A stretch of 5,243 nucleotides of DNA from Rhodobiaceae bacterium. GTDB lineage: Bacteria; Pseudomonadota; Alphaproteobacteria; Parvibaculales; Parvibaculaceae. A model generated the notes under the pieces. The model saw only the letters and a program-made list of their open reading frames with translations, ran no database searches and had not been told where the DNA came from. Shown piece by piece: positions 1 through 5,243 of the stretch. Position 1 is the first letter of the stretch. Every line of letters begins with the position of its first letter. Both the position numbers and the translations under genes were made by a program. The DNA is taken from positions 768,883 to 774,125 of the forward strand of contig NVWR01000001.1 in the NCBI GenBank assembly GCA_002746275.1, in the 5' to 3' direction.

Positions 1-1
1 G

Positions 2-382
2 GACCGCGCGGACAAAACCTCAAGCACGCCCTCTCACCCCCAGGATCGCAAAACTGTCTACGGGGCCAAAAAGGGCCAGGTGGATCGGCGCAAACGCCCC
101 GACACATCAAACTTTCTAATCATCACGGACATAAAATCACGCCATGGGGCAACTCTCGAGCAAACCATCATGTCGCTCGGTGCAGCACTGAAAGTCGCGA
201 ACAACGCTTGGGTCGTCAATTGTGCGGGGACCGCTCCCGGTCTCCTCAATCAGCTCTCAAAAATTGTCTCTAAGCAAGATGGACTGTTCGTCGCCGATGC
301 GACCCGTGACAGAACAGCTTGGTTCAATTTCGGCCCGGAAACCGACGCAAAAATCCGCCGCGTGTGGCGCCGCCCCGTCTAA
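2..382 (+). CDS. C-terminal part of a protein with a SinR/Cas2-like small ferredoxin-fold domain (5' end outside window)
   Basis: The reading frame is open from the left edge to a TAA at 380-382. No ATG, GTG or TTG occurs in frame before a GTG at 80. The 27 codons before that GTG show a coding-like composition (third position richest in G/C, second poorest), so I call a 5'-partial gene. The alternative is a 100-residue protein starting at GTG 80, with a possible AAGGG site at 71-75. The first ~35 visible residues are polar, basic and linker-like. The rest follows a beta-alpha-beta-beta-alpha-beta pattern: strand FLIITDIKS ending in an Asp, a helix with SLGAALK, strand NAWVVNC, helix APGLLNQLSKIVS, strand DGLFVADA, then TAWFNF. 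This order and spacing resemble stand-alone SinR-like proteins and, more distantly, Cas2. No cas genes or repeats are nearby. The function is unknown; the coding call is firm and the family call is an inference. Confidence 0.65.
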   Translation, partial: DRADKTSSTPSHPQDRKTVYGAKKGQVDRRKRPDTSNFLIITDIKSRHGATLEQTIMSLGAALKVANNAWVVNCAGTAPGLLNQLSKIVSKQDGLFVADATRDRTAWFNFGPETDAKIRRVWRRPV

Positions 383-420
383 TATCTTTTCAGCTTCTTT
401 TAAGTCCCAGACTTCTGAAG
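383..420. other. Convergent junction with overlapping short inverted repeats (possible weak bidirectional terminator)
   Basis: This 38-base gap separates two convergent genes. AAGTC (402-406) and GACTT (410-414) form a 5-bp stem with a 3-base loop. CTTC (394-397) and GAAG (417-420) can extend it across a small internal loop. A competing palindrome, GACTTC-T-GAAGTC at 410-422, runs into the stop codon of the minus-strand gene. No U-tract follows the stem on either strand, so this is not a canonical intrinsic terminator. Confidence 0.25.
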
Positions 421-1503
421 TCAGTGTCCCAACCGTGCACCCGGTCGTTCCCGCGGCACAGGCAGTTGTGGCAACACAGCCTCCTCTGACGACACTGATC
501 GTGTCCCTGGACGCGACCTGGGTCGCGGCACAGATGACAGGTCGCTAACCGGCTCAACCTGAACACGAGGTTGCTCGTTGAGAGCGACGGATGCCGCCGG
601 GACCTGTGTCGCAGGCTCAGGACCAACGCCTTCAACCGGGCTCACATCCCCCACCAACAATGACATAATATCGCTGGCCCGCCTCCAGCGCAGCATAAGG
701 GGGCCACTCATCGCTCCGACGTCTGCGCATTTGGTCTCTGGCGACTGCCCTCGATCACATTTGACGGTTTCCCGAATGAGCTCGAGCTGGAAATTGGCCT
801 TGCGAAGAAACTCGCTCATCAGCCCCGCATCGCGAACCGAGGCAACAGCTGAAAGATAGGGCGCGCAACTCGTATTCTGTCGTTCGAGGAGCCGCTCAAG
901 TTCCGCTGAAGGGAAAGCGCCGTTTGGTGGATTGGTTGCACAAACGCGCCACAATACTTCTGCAGCGGCATGGTCGAAAAGCTGTAGGAGTTCTTTGTAG
1001 CGACTATCAAGCGATCCATAGATCCGCGCCATGTCGGCGGGCTGCCACTCACGAAACGCATCAATAAAATCAACAACATCAACCTGGATACCCCGCGGCG
1101 GGGCTGCCCGGTAAGCCGAGGGTTGTGGCACCTGAAGACCATGCTGGACAAAAGAATAGTCCGTCCCCCCCGAGATATCGGGGCCCCCGTCAGGGGTGCG
1201 GGGAATGAGCAAAAACTGCACACCGAGAGGACGAAGTTCCAAATGAAAAAAGAACTGCTGACCCGTGCGCACAACAGAACCCTGTGCTGCTTCACCCGTC
1301 CGACGGCCATTCAACGAAAACGGGTCACCCCGGCCAGAAGAAAACCGGCCAACCACACGACCGTCTACTTCCTCCAGTGTCAGTTTCATACCAACGGCAG
1401 CCCCAATGCCGTCAAACTGACCGGAGAAGTCAGCAGCAAATACAGGCGATGCCGACAGCACGCCCACCAGAAAGACAAGCGCCCACATCAAATGGGTGGG
1501 CAC
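421..1503 (-). CDS. Unrecognised Sec-exported protein: N-terminal beta-rich domain, four cysteines, proline-rich tail
   Basis: This is a 360-residue protein I do not recognise. I chose the GTG at 1501-1503 because AAAGG (complement of 1512-1516) lies 8 bases upstream, and because the GTG comes one base after the TAA of the upstream crotonase, which suggests translational coupling. An ATG at 1488 and a TTG at 1542 are alternative starts. Residues ~6-23 are a hydrophobic signal segment with a VFA|AD cleavage-like site. Residues ~25-105 alternate glycine turns with beta-like strands (KLTLEEVDGRVVGRF, then a GQQFFFHLELRP strand), as in a small secreted beta-barrel or sandwich domain. A mostly helical middle region (~140-285) holds the only mature cysteines, Cys188, Cys213, Cys249 and Cys259, enough for two disulfides. 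The tail from ~287 is rich in Pro, Arg, Ser and Val and probably disordered. The likely location is periplasmic. The role is unknown; cotranscription with acyl-CoA genes is the only contextual clue. Confidence 0.8.
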   Translation of the reverse strand: MPTHLMWALVFLVGVLSASPVFAADFSGQFDGIGAAVGMKLTLEEVDGRVVGRFSSGRGDPFSLNGRRTGEAAQGSVVRTGQQFFFHLELRPLGVQFLLIPRTPDGGPDISGGTDYSFVQHGLQVPQPSAYRAAPPRGIQVDVVDFIDAFREWQPADMARIYGSLDSRYKELLQLFDHAAAEVLWRVCATNPPNGAFPSAELERLLERQNTSCAPYLSAVASVRDAGLMSEFLRKANFQLELIRETVKCDRGQSPETKCADVGAMSGPLMLRWRRASDIMSLLVGDVSPVEGVGPEPATQVPAASVALNEQPRVQVEPVSDLSSVPRPRSRPGTRSVSSEEAVLPQLPVPRERPGARLGH

Positions 1504-1504
1504 A

Positions 1505-2320
1505 TTACTGACCTTTAAAATTGGGTGCTCTCTTTTCAACAAAAGCCAACATGCCTTCTTTCACATCTTCTGTTCGCATCAGAGGAAGCAGCTGCAAATA
1601 GACATGATGCACATGTTCTGCGAAGGGTTCGTTAAGTCCCATGCGCATCATTCGCTTCGCCGATTGAACAGCCAGCGGAGCATTTGCTGCAATTTCCCGT
1701 GCCAACGTCCGCGCACGCTCCATCAACTGGGCGGCTAGGACAACTTCAGAGGCAAGCCCCCACTCAACAGCTTCCTCAGCATTCAGGGTACGACCCGTGA
1801 AAATCAGCTCTGCCGCCTTTGACCAGCCCAGCAGTCGCGGCAATATCCACGTCCCCCCCGACTCTGGCACCACACCGCGCTTGGTGAACGCCGCCGCTAG
1901 TTTAGCCGTGTCCGCCATCAGCCGAATGTCACACCCCAGTGCTGTATCCAGGCCATACCCGGCAGCTCCGCCGTTTACCGCGCAGATCGTCGGCTTGTCC
2001 ATCGCCTGCAATACAATGGGAGGTGTGTTGCGCATATCCAGACGGCTAAACCCGGCAGAGCCGATTGAGAGCCCTTTGCCCTGGGTCTGAGCCTTGACAT
2101 CAAGCCCCGCACAAAACGCACGACCGTTGCCTGTCAGGATAACAACACGCACCTCCGGATCTTCATTCGCCTCAATGAGCCGCACCGACAGAGCATTCAA
2201 CATCGGCCCTGAAATTGTATTCATCCGTTCCGGCGCGTTCAGTGTGATTGTCGCAATGTGATCAGACACATCGTACAGAACTTCATTGTCGTCGCTGGTT
2301 ACATCGTGCGCTTCGCTCAT
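1505..2320 (-). CDS. Enoyl-CoA hydratase/isomerase family protein (crotonase fold), isomerase-like active site
   Basis: This is a cytoplasmic crotonase-superfamily protein of 271 residues, a normal family length. The start is the ATG at 2318-2320: AGGAG (complement of 2327-2331) lies 6 bases upstream, a better spacing than for the GTG just before it. In the numbering that includes that GTG, the oxyanion-hole segments are FCAGLD (70-75) and VNGGAAGYG (116-124), followed by GCDIRLM, VVPESGGTW (151-159), LPRLLG and the C-terminal EKRAPNFKG. Aligned by eye to rat enoyl-CoA hydratase, Glu144 becomes Asp126 and Glu164 becomes Phe146, so the two-glutamate hydration pair is missing. Glu154 in VPES falls where PaaG uses Asp and delta3,delta2-enoyl-CoA isomerases use Glu. 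Double-bond isomerisation of an enoyl-CoA is therefore more likely than hydration; the substrate is unknown. It lies 48 bases after the hexapeptide-protein gene and one base before the exported-protein gene, in one probable operon. Confidence 0.93.
   Translation of the reverse strand: MSEAHDVTSDDNEVLYDVSDHIATITLNAPERMNTISGPMLNALSVRLIEANEDPEVRVVILTGNGRAFCAGLDVKAQTQGKGLSIGSAGFSRLDMRNTPPIVLQAMDKPTICAVNGGAAGYGLDTALGCDIRLMADTAKLAAAFTKRGVVPESGGTWILPRLLGWSKAAELIFTGRTLNAEEAVEWGLASEVVLAAQLMERARTLAREIAANAPLAVQSAKRMMRMGLNEPFAEHVHHVYLQLLPLMRTEDVKEGMLAFVEKRAPNFKGQ
1512..1516 (-). promoter_or_regulatory. Ribosome binding site of the exported-protein gene, inside the crotonase coding end
   Basis: On the minus strand AAAGG lies within the last codons of the crotonase, 8 bases before the GTG at 1503. 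It decides the start among TTG 1542, GTG 1503 and ATG 1488, and suggests that translation of the two genes is coupled. Confidence 0.55.
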
Positions 2321-2326
2321 CACCGT

Positions 2327-2331
2327 CTCCT
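2327..2331 (-). promoter_or_regulatory. Ribosome binding site of the crotonase gene
   Basis: On the minus strand this reads AGGAG, followed by ACGGTG and then the ATG at 2320. The 6-base spacing favours the ATG over the GTG at 2323, which would leave only 3 bases. Confidence 0.7.
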
Positions 2332-2368
2332 GTACATTGCATCCTGCCTGGGCGCGAGATTGTCCATC

Positions 2369-2899
2369 TCAATCGAGACGCTTCAGCTCACGTGCGTAAC
2401 GTTGCCAATTCTCAACATAATGTGCCGCCGAAAGCATCAGCCCTGCAGCTTGGTCATCACTGAGGGTCCGCACAATTTTGCCGGGGGAGCCCAGGACCAT
2501 CGAGTTATCAGGAATATCCTTCCCCTCAGCAATAAGCGTGTTTGCGCCAATCAGGCAGTTCTTCCCGATCTTTGTATTGTTCAAAATGATGCTGCCAATG
2601 CCGATCAAACTATTATCCCCAATCGTGCATCCGTGCAGCATGACCTTGTGTCCAATCGTGACATTTTTTCCCAGCGTCAATGGCGACCCAGGGTCCGTAT
2701 GAAGGACAGACCCGTCCTGTACGTTTGAGTTTTCACCGATCGTGATCATCTCGTTGTCACCACGCAGCACCGCGCTGAACCACACGCTAGCATTGCGTTC
2801 CAGTGTCACATTTCCCATGACCTGCGCGTCCGGGGCGATCCAATACGCACCTTCTGCAGGTAGAATCGGTTGGCTATCTCCAAGGGCATAAATCGGCAT
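2369..2899 (-). CDS. Gamma-class carbonic anhydrase-like hexapeptide protein (PaaY/CaiE/YrdA type)
   Basis: This 176-residue protein has the left-handed beta-helix of the gamma-carbonic anhydrase family. The hexapeptide repeats are visible as [66 protein letters not shown] and [14 protein letters not shown]. The three expected metal-binding histidines are His67, His84 and His89, corresponding to His81, His117 and His122 of Cam. Arg46, Asp48, Gln61 and Asp62 also match conserved positions. The acidic loop with the Glu84 proton shuttle of archaeal Cam is absent, as in CamH, YrdA and PaaY types. The C-terminal helix ([11 protein letters not shown]) is typical. The protein is expected to be cytoplasmic and trimeric. 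Family members include carbonic anhydrases and CoA thioesterases (PaaY), and sequence alone does not decide. The start is ATG 2899, since an in-frame TAG lies at 2903-2905; GGAGGA (complement of 2911-2916) is 11 bases upstream. It is probably the first gene of the operon. Confidence 0.93.
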   Translation of the reverse strand: MPIYALGDSQPILPAEGAYWIAPDAQVMGNVTLERNASVWFSAVLRGDNEMITIGENSNVQDGSVLHTDPGSPLTLGKNVTIGHKVMLHGCTIGDNSLIGIGSIILNNTKIGKNCLIGANTLIAEGKDIPDNSMVLGSPGKIVRTLSDDQAAGLMLSAAHYVENWQRYARELKRLD

Positions 2900-3054
2900 G
2901 TCCTATCCACTCCTCCAAGTTGATAATTGGCGATACCATCGCATGATCGGTGCGCCTTTGTCTCATTTGCCACCTCTCTCAATTGTCATAGCGGGGTCGC
3001 AATTCCCACGCTACACTTTTGGATATTCGTGACCGCCTTAGCCGAGTAAAAAAA
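2900..3054. promoter_or_regulatory. Divergent intergenic region expected to carry promoters for the minus-strand operon and phoX
   Basis: This 155-base gap separates two divergently transcribed genes, so it should hold promoters in both directions. A TTGTCA hexamer (2983-2988) and a TACACT hexamer (3012-3017) point toward phoX, but they are 23 bases apart, too far for a standard sigma-70 pair. An imperfect hairpin, ACCATC-GCAT-GATcGGT at 2935-2951, could be an operator-like dyad upstream of the minus-strand operon. TTGYC-like motifs at 2958, 2967 and 2983 do not repeat with the 11-base phase of a PHO box. I cannot name an individual promoter with confidence. Confidence 0.4.
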
Positions 3055-5022
3055 ATGACCATCGAACCTTATGAGACCTCCGATGACACGCCCATCCACC
3101 GCCCGATGGGCCGAACGTTAAACGACATTTGGCAAGGCCGTCTCACCCGCCGGACTTTTCTCAAAGGGTCAGCAAGCACTGCCGCTCTCACCACCGCGGG
3201 GATCGCCCTGCCCCTGTCACTTGCTGCCTGTAGCGACCAGAATCAGCACTTTAGTTTTATTGAGATCGAACATGGTGTCGACGAGACCCATCATGTTGCT
3301 CCCGATCACGAGGCCGACATATTGATCCGTTGGGGAGATCCGGTCACGGCGAACGCGCCAACCTTTGATCCAGACAATCAGAGTGCCGCCGCGCAGGCTC
3401 AACAATTTGGCTACAATAACGACTTTATCGGGTTCATCCCCCTGCCCTTCGGATCGCCCCTGAAGGATCACGCCCTCCTCTGCGTCAATCATGAATTCAC
3501 CAATGACGACTTGATGCATCCGGTCTTTGCTGGCGTGGCAGACCCGCGCACGGTCTACAGCAGAGAAATCGCAGAAATTTCCATGGCCGCACATGGCGGG
3601 TCTATTGTTGAGATCACGCGAGATAAAAATGGTCGCTGGACCCCGGTGGCTAACAGTCCGTTCAACCGACGCATCACCGCCTCAACAACACAGATGAACA
3701 TCTCCGGCCCTGCTGCCGGTCACCCGCGTCTGCAAACCTCCCAGGACCGAAGCGGCACGAAGGTCGTTGGCACTTTCAACAATTGCGCGGGCGGCATCAC
3801 GCCTTGGGGAACCTACCTGATGGCCGAGGAAAACATTCACGGTTATTTCATGGGAACACTCGAAGACCACTCTGAGGCCAGAAATTTTGCCCGCATGGGC
3901 ATTCCCGGCCAGTTCTATCCGTGGGGTCTCTACGACGCTCGTTTCAACATCAACAAGGAACCAAACGAGGCAAACCGGTTTGGATGGATTGTTGAAGTCG
4001 ATCCGCTTGATCCCACATCGACCCCCATCAAGAGAACCGCCCTCGGACGCTTCAAGCATGAGGGATGCGAGACCGCCCTCTGTCCCTTGGGCCGCATTGT
4101 CATTTACTCTGGCGACGACCAGCGCTTCGAATATCTCTACCGCTTTGTCAGCGACAATGTGGTCAGCCCCGACAACCGCGAAGCCAATTTCGGCCTGCTC
4201 GACCACGGCACCCTTTCCGTCGCAAAGCTGCGCGAAGATGGCACGGGCACTTGGCTACCCCTCATCTATGGCAATGGTCCCCTGACGGCGGAAAACGGTT
4301 TCGAAAGCCAGGCCGACGTGCTGATCGAAACCCGCCGTGCCGCCGACTTGCTCGGCGCAACCCCTCTCGACCGGCCCGAGGATGTCCAGCCCAATTTACA
4401 GACCAGCAAGGTCTACGTTTCTCTGACCAACAATTCTTTGAGAACCGACGCACAAACTGATGGCGCCAATCCACGGGGCCCAAACTTCTGGGGACAGATT
4501 GTTGAAATTTCGCCCGAGGCTGAAAATCATGCCGCCAGAAATTTCACCTGGGACATGTTGGTCGTGTGTGGCGATCCGGCCGAGCCGGCCGTCAATGCCT
4601 CCTGGAACAGCACGACCAGTGAGAACGGATGGTTTGCCTGCCCAGACAATTTAGCAGTCGATCCCTCGGGCCGACTGTGGGCAGCAACAGACCAGGGAAA
4701 AGCCTGGCCGAAGACATCCGGCACCGCCGACGGGATCTGGGCGCTCGAGACGCAAGGGGAATTGCGGGGCAAAGGATCCATGTTCTTCCGCGTACCCGTG
4801 GGAGCCGAAATGTGCGGACCACGCTTTTCAGATGACGGGGAAACGCTTTTTGTCGCTGTGCAACATCCAGCTGCAGACGGCGCTGAAGCGTTTCCCGGTT
4901 TTGAGCGAAAATCCACCTACGCCGATCCCGCAACAAGATGGCCTGACTTCAAACCAGACATGCCGCCCCGCCCTTCAGTCATGGCCATCAGGCGCACCAA
5001 AGGCGGTCCGGTTGGAGGATAA
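3055..5022 (+). CDS. phoX: PhoX family alkaline phosphatase (DUF839), Tat-exported, probable lipoprotein
   Basis: PhoX enzymes release phosphate from organic phosphoesters outside the cytoplasm using a calcium and iron cofactor. This copy has 655 residues from ATG 3055, a usual length. A TTG at 3019 would add 12 residues but has no ribosome site; the ATG has only a weak GAG 8 bases upstream. In ATG numbering, the Tat motif TRRTFLK is at 31-37 after a ~30-residue polar n-region, as in the family. It is followed by a hydrophobic stretch ending in LAAC, a lipobox with Cys59. Family blocks visible in order are CVNHEF (143-148), NNCAGGITPWGTY (242-254), AEENIHGYF, GRFKHEGCE (331-339), YSGDDQRFEY, CPDNLAVDPSGRLW (529-542) and GPRFSDDGETLFVAVQHP (588-605). 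Cys244 matches the position of the iron-binding cysteine described for Pseudomonas PhoX. The family call is firm; lipidation is an inference. Regulation by phosphate is expected for the family, but no clear PHO box is seen. Confidence 0.95.
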   Translation: MTIEPYETSDDTPIHRPMGRTLNDIWQGRLTRRTFLKGSASTAALTTAGIALPLSLAACSDQNQHFSFIEIEHGVDETHHVAPDHEADILIRWGDPVTANAPTFDPDNQSAAAQAQQFGYNNDFIGFIPLPFGSPLKDHALLCVNHEFTNDDLMHPVFAGVADPRTVYSREIAEISMAAHGGSIVEITRDKNGRWTPVANSPFNRRITASTTQMNISGPAAGHPRLQTSQDRSGTKVVGTFNNCAGGITPWGTYLMAEENIHGYFMGTLEDHSEARNFARMGIPGQFYPWGLYDARFNINKEPNEANRFGWIVEVDPLDPTSTPIKRTALGRFKHEGCETALCPLGRIVIYSGDDQRFEYLYRFVSDNVVSPDNREANFGLLDHGTLSVAKLREDGTGTWLPLIYGNGPLTAENGFESQADVLIETRRAADLLGATPLDRPEDVQPNLQTSKVYVSLTNNSLRTDAQTDGANPRGPNFWGQIVEISPEAENHAARNFTWDMLVVCGDPAEPAVNASWNSTTSENGWFACPDNLAVDPSGRLWAATDQGKAWPKTSGTADGIWALETQGELRGKGSMFFRVPVGAEMCGPRFSDDGETLFVAVQHPAADGAEAFPGFERKSTYADPATRWPDFKPDMPPRPSVMAIRRTKGGPVGG

Positions 5023-5133
5023 TGCCGCGCGCGGGTGAGTTAACCACGCCGCTTGGCAAATCGCCTTCTGTGCCCCAAGCTGTTGTCATCAGCGGTAGGC
5101 ATATCGCAGGGGGGCAGAGACGAGGGAGTGCGG
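5023..5133. other. Intergenic region after phoX with a bulged inverted repeat (weak terminator candidate)
   Basis: These 111 bases lie between the phoX stop and the next start. GCTTGG (5051-5056) and CCAAGC (5075-5080) are complementary. An alternative pairing of GCTTGGCA with TGCC..AAGC gives 8 bp with a 2-base bulge. The sequence after it, TGTTGTCATC, is only mildly T-rich. A second small dyad, GCTG...CAGC, spans 5079-5093. Nothing here is a convincing terminator or promoter. Confidence 0.25.
5122..5128 (+). promoter_or_regulatory. Ribosome binding site of the gene entering the right edge
   Basis: The run GAGGGAG lies 5 bases before the ATG at 5134 (8 bases if GAGG is the core). It supports that ATG as a real start although only 36 codons are visible. 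Confidence 0.6.
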
Positions 5134-5243
5134 ATGCGACTTTTTAATCTGTTGTTTGTGGTGCTGATCGCTTTGCCGGTGGCATTCATACTGGCTTTCG
5201 AGCGGGGGTACCTGGATGACTATGTCGACGAAGACATCATTCC
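5134..5243 (+). CDS. N-terminus of an unidentified membrane or exported protein (3' end outside window)
   Basis: The gene starts at ATG 5134 behind a good ribosome site and stays open to the right edge, giving 36 full codons. The visible protein begins MRLF and continues with a hydrophobic stretch to about residue 22 (NLLFVVLIALPVAFILAF). It then becomes charged and acidic (ERGYLDDYVDED). The single Arg at position 2 followed by ~19 hydrophobic residues fits an N-terminal signal anchor or an uncleaved transmembrane helix; no AxA-type cleavage site is obvious. It is co-directional with phoX, but the 111-base gap leaves cotranscription open. Too little is visible to assign a family. Confidence 0.7.
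   Translation, partial: MRLFNLLFVVLIALPVAFILAFERGYLDDYVDEDII

Noticed and set aside
819..1310. 163-codon minus-strand open frame inside the exported-protein gene
   Set aside because: It is the same strand but another frame of a gene with a clear signal peptide and ribosome site; the translation is low in coherent structure.
2258..2728. 156-codon plus-strand open frame over the crotonase start and the hexapeptide-protein gene
   Set aside because: It is antisense to two recognised conserved genes and has no ribosome site or recognisable motif.
2957..2989. Possible PHO box built from TTGTCTC, TTGCCAC and TTGTCAT
   Set aside because: The intervals are 9 and 16 bases, not the 11-base phase needed, so I do not annotate it as a site.
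2981..3017. Sigma-70 promoter for phoX made of TTGTCA (2983-2988) and TACACT (3012-3017)
   Set aside because: The 23-base spacer is too long for a standard promoter, and no better -10 match occurs at 16-18 bases.
3682..4206. 174-codon minus-strand open frame inside phoX
   Set aside because: It is antisense to a well-conserved part of phoX including the FKHEGCE and GDDQR blocks; open antisense frames are expected in G/C-rich third-position genes, and the translation shows no family pattern.
5022..5147. 41-codon frame starting ATG at 5022, overlapping the phoX stop as TAATG, with GGAGG three bases upstream
   Set aside because: The ribosome-site spacing is too short, the product is Gly/Ser/Arg-rich with no recognisable feature, and it runs out of frame into the better supported gene at 5134.
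1..5243. CRISPR array or mobile element, considered because of the SinR/Cas2-like domain
   Set aside because: No regularly spaced direct repeats, no cas1-like gene, no transposase and no terminal inverted repeats are visible.

Overview
The window looks like ordinary chromosomal DNA from a Gram-negative bacterium, most likely an alphaproteobacterium. By eye the GC content is in the mid-50s, with a G/C-rich third codon position. It encodes exported proteins with Sec and Tat signals, including a probable Tat lipoprotein, and a PhoX-type phosphatase. The lineage is an inference from gene content and style; there is no rRNA or other marker here. I see no IS element, phage gene, tRNA, rRNA, riboswitch or CRISPR array.

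Layout from left to right. (1) Positions 2-382, plus strand: the C-terminal end of a gene that is open through the left edge. Its last ~90 residues resemble the small ferredoxin-fold SinR/Cas2-like family. (2) Positions 383-420: a short convergent junction with overlapping small inverted repeats. (3) Positions 421-2899, minus strand: a compact three-gene unit transcribed right to left. The order is a gamma-class carbonic anhydrase-like (PaaY/CaiE/YrdA-type) hexapeptide protein, a crotonase-fold enoyl-CoA hydratase/isomerase, and an unrecognised Sec-exported protein whose GTG start lies one base past the crotonase stop. (4) Positions 2900-3054: a divergent intergenic region that should hold promoters for both directions. 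(5) Positions 3055-5022, plus strand: a full-length PhoX/DUF839 phosphatase with a twin-arginine signal and a lipobox. (6) Positions 5023-5133: a short intergenic region. It is followed by the first 36 codons of another membrane or exported protein, cut by the right edge.

How the genes may work together. The crotonase lacks both glutamates of classical enoyl-CoA hydratases but keeps a single acid at the position used by PaaG and delta3,delta2-enoyl-CoA isomerases. Next to a PaaY/CaiE-like protein this recalls the paaG/paaY and caiD/caiE pairings, so acyl-CoA isomerisation plus thioester or CoA housekeeping is a reasonable guess. No other paa or cai gene is visible. The third gene adds a periplasmic protein of unknown role to this metabolic pair. 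PhoX is divergent and probably belongs to a separate, phosphate-scavenging unit. I looked for an undescribed system and found no strong candidate. The items most worth a second look are the SinR/Cas2-like domain, the unknown exported protein tied to the crotonase, and the apparent lipoprotein form of PhoX.
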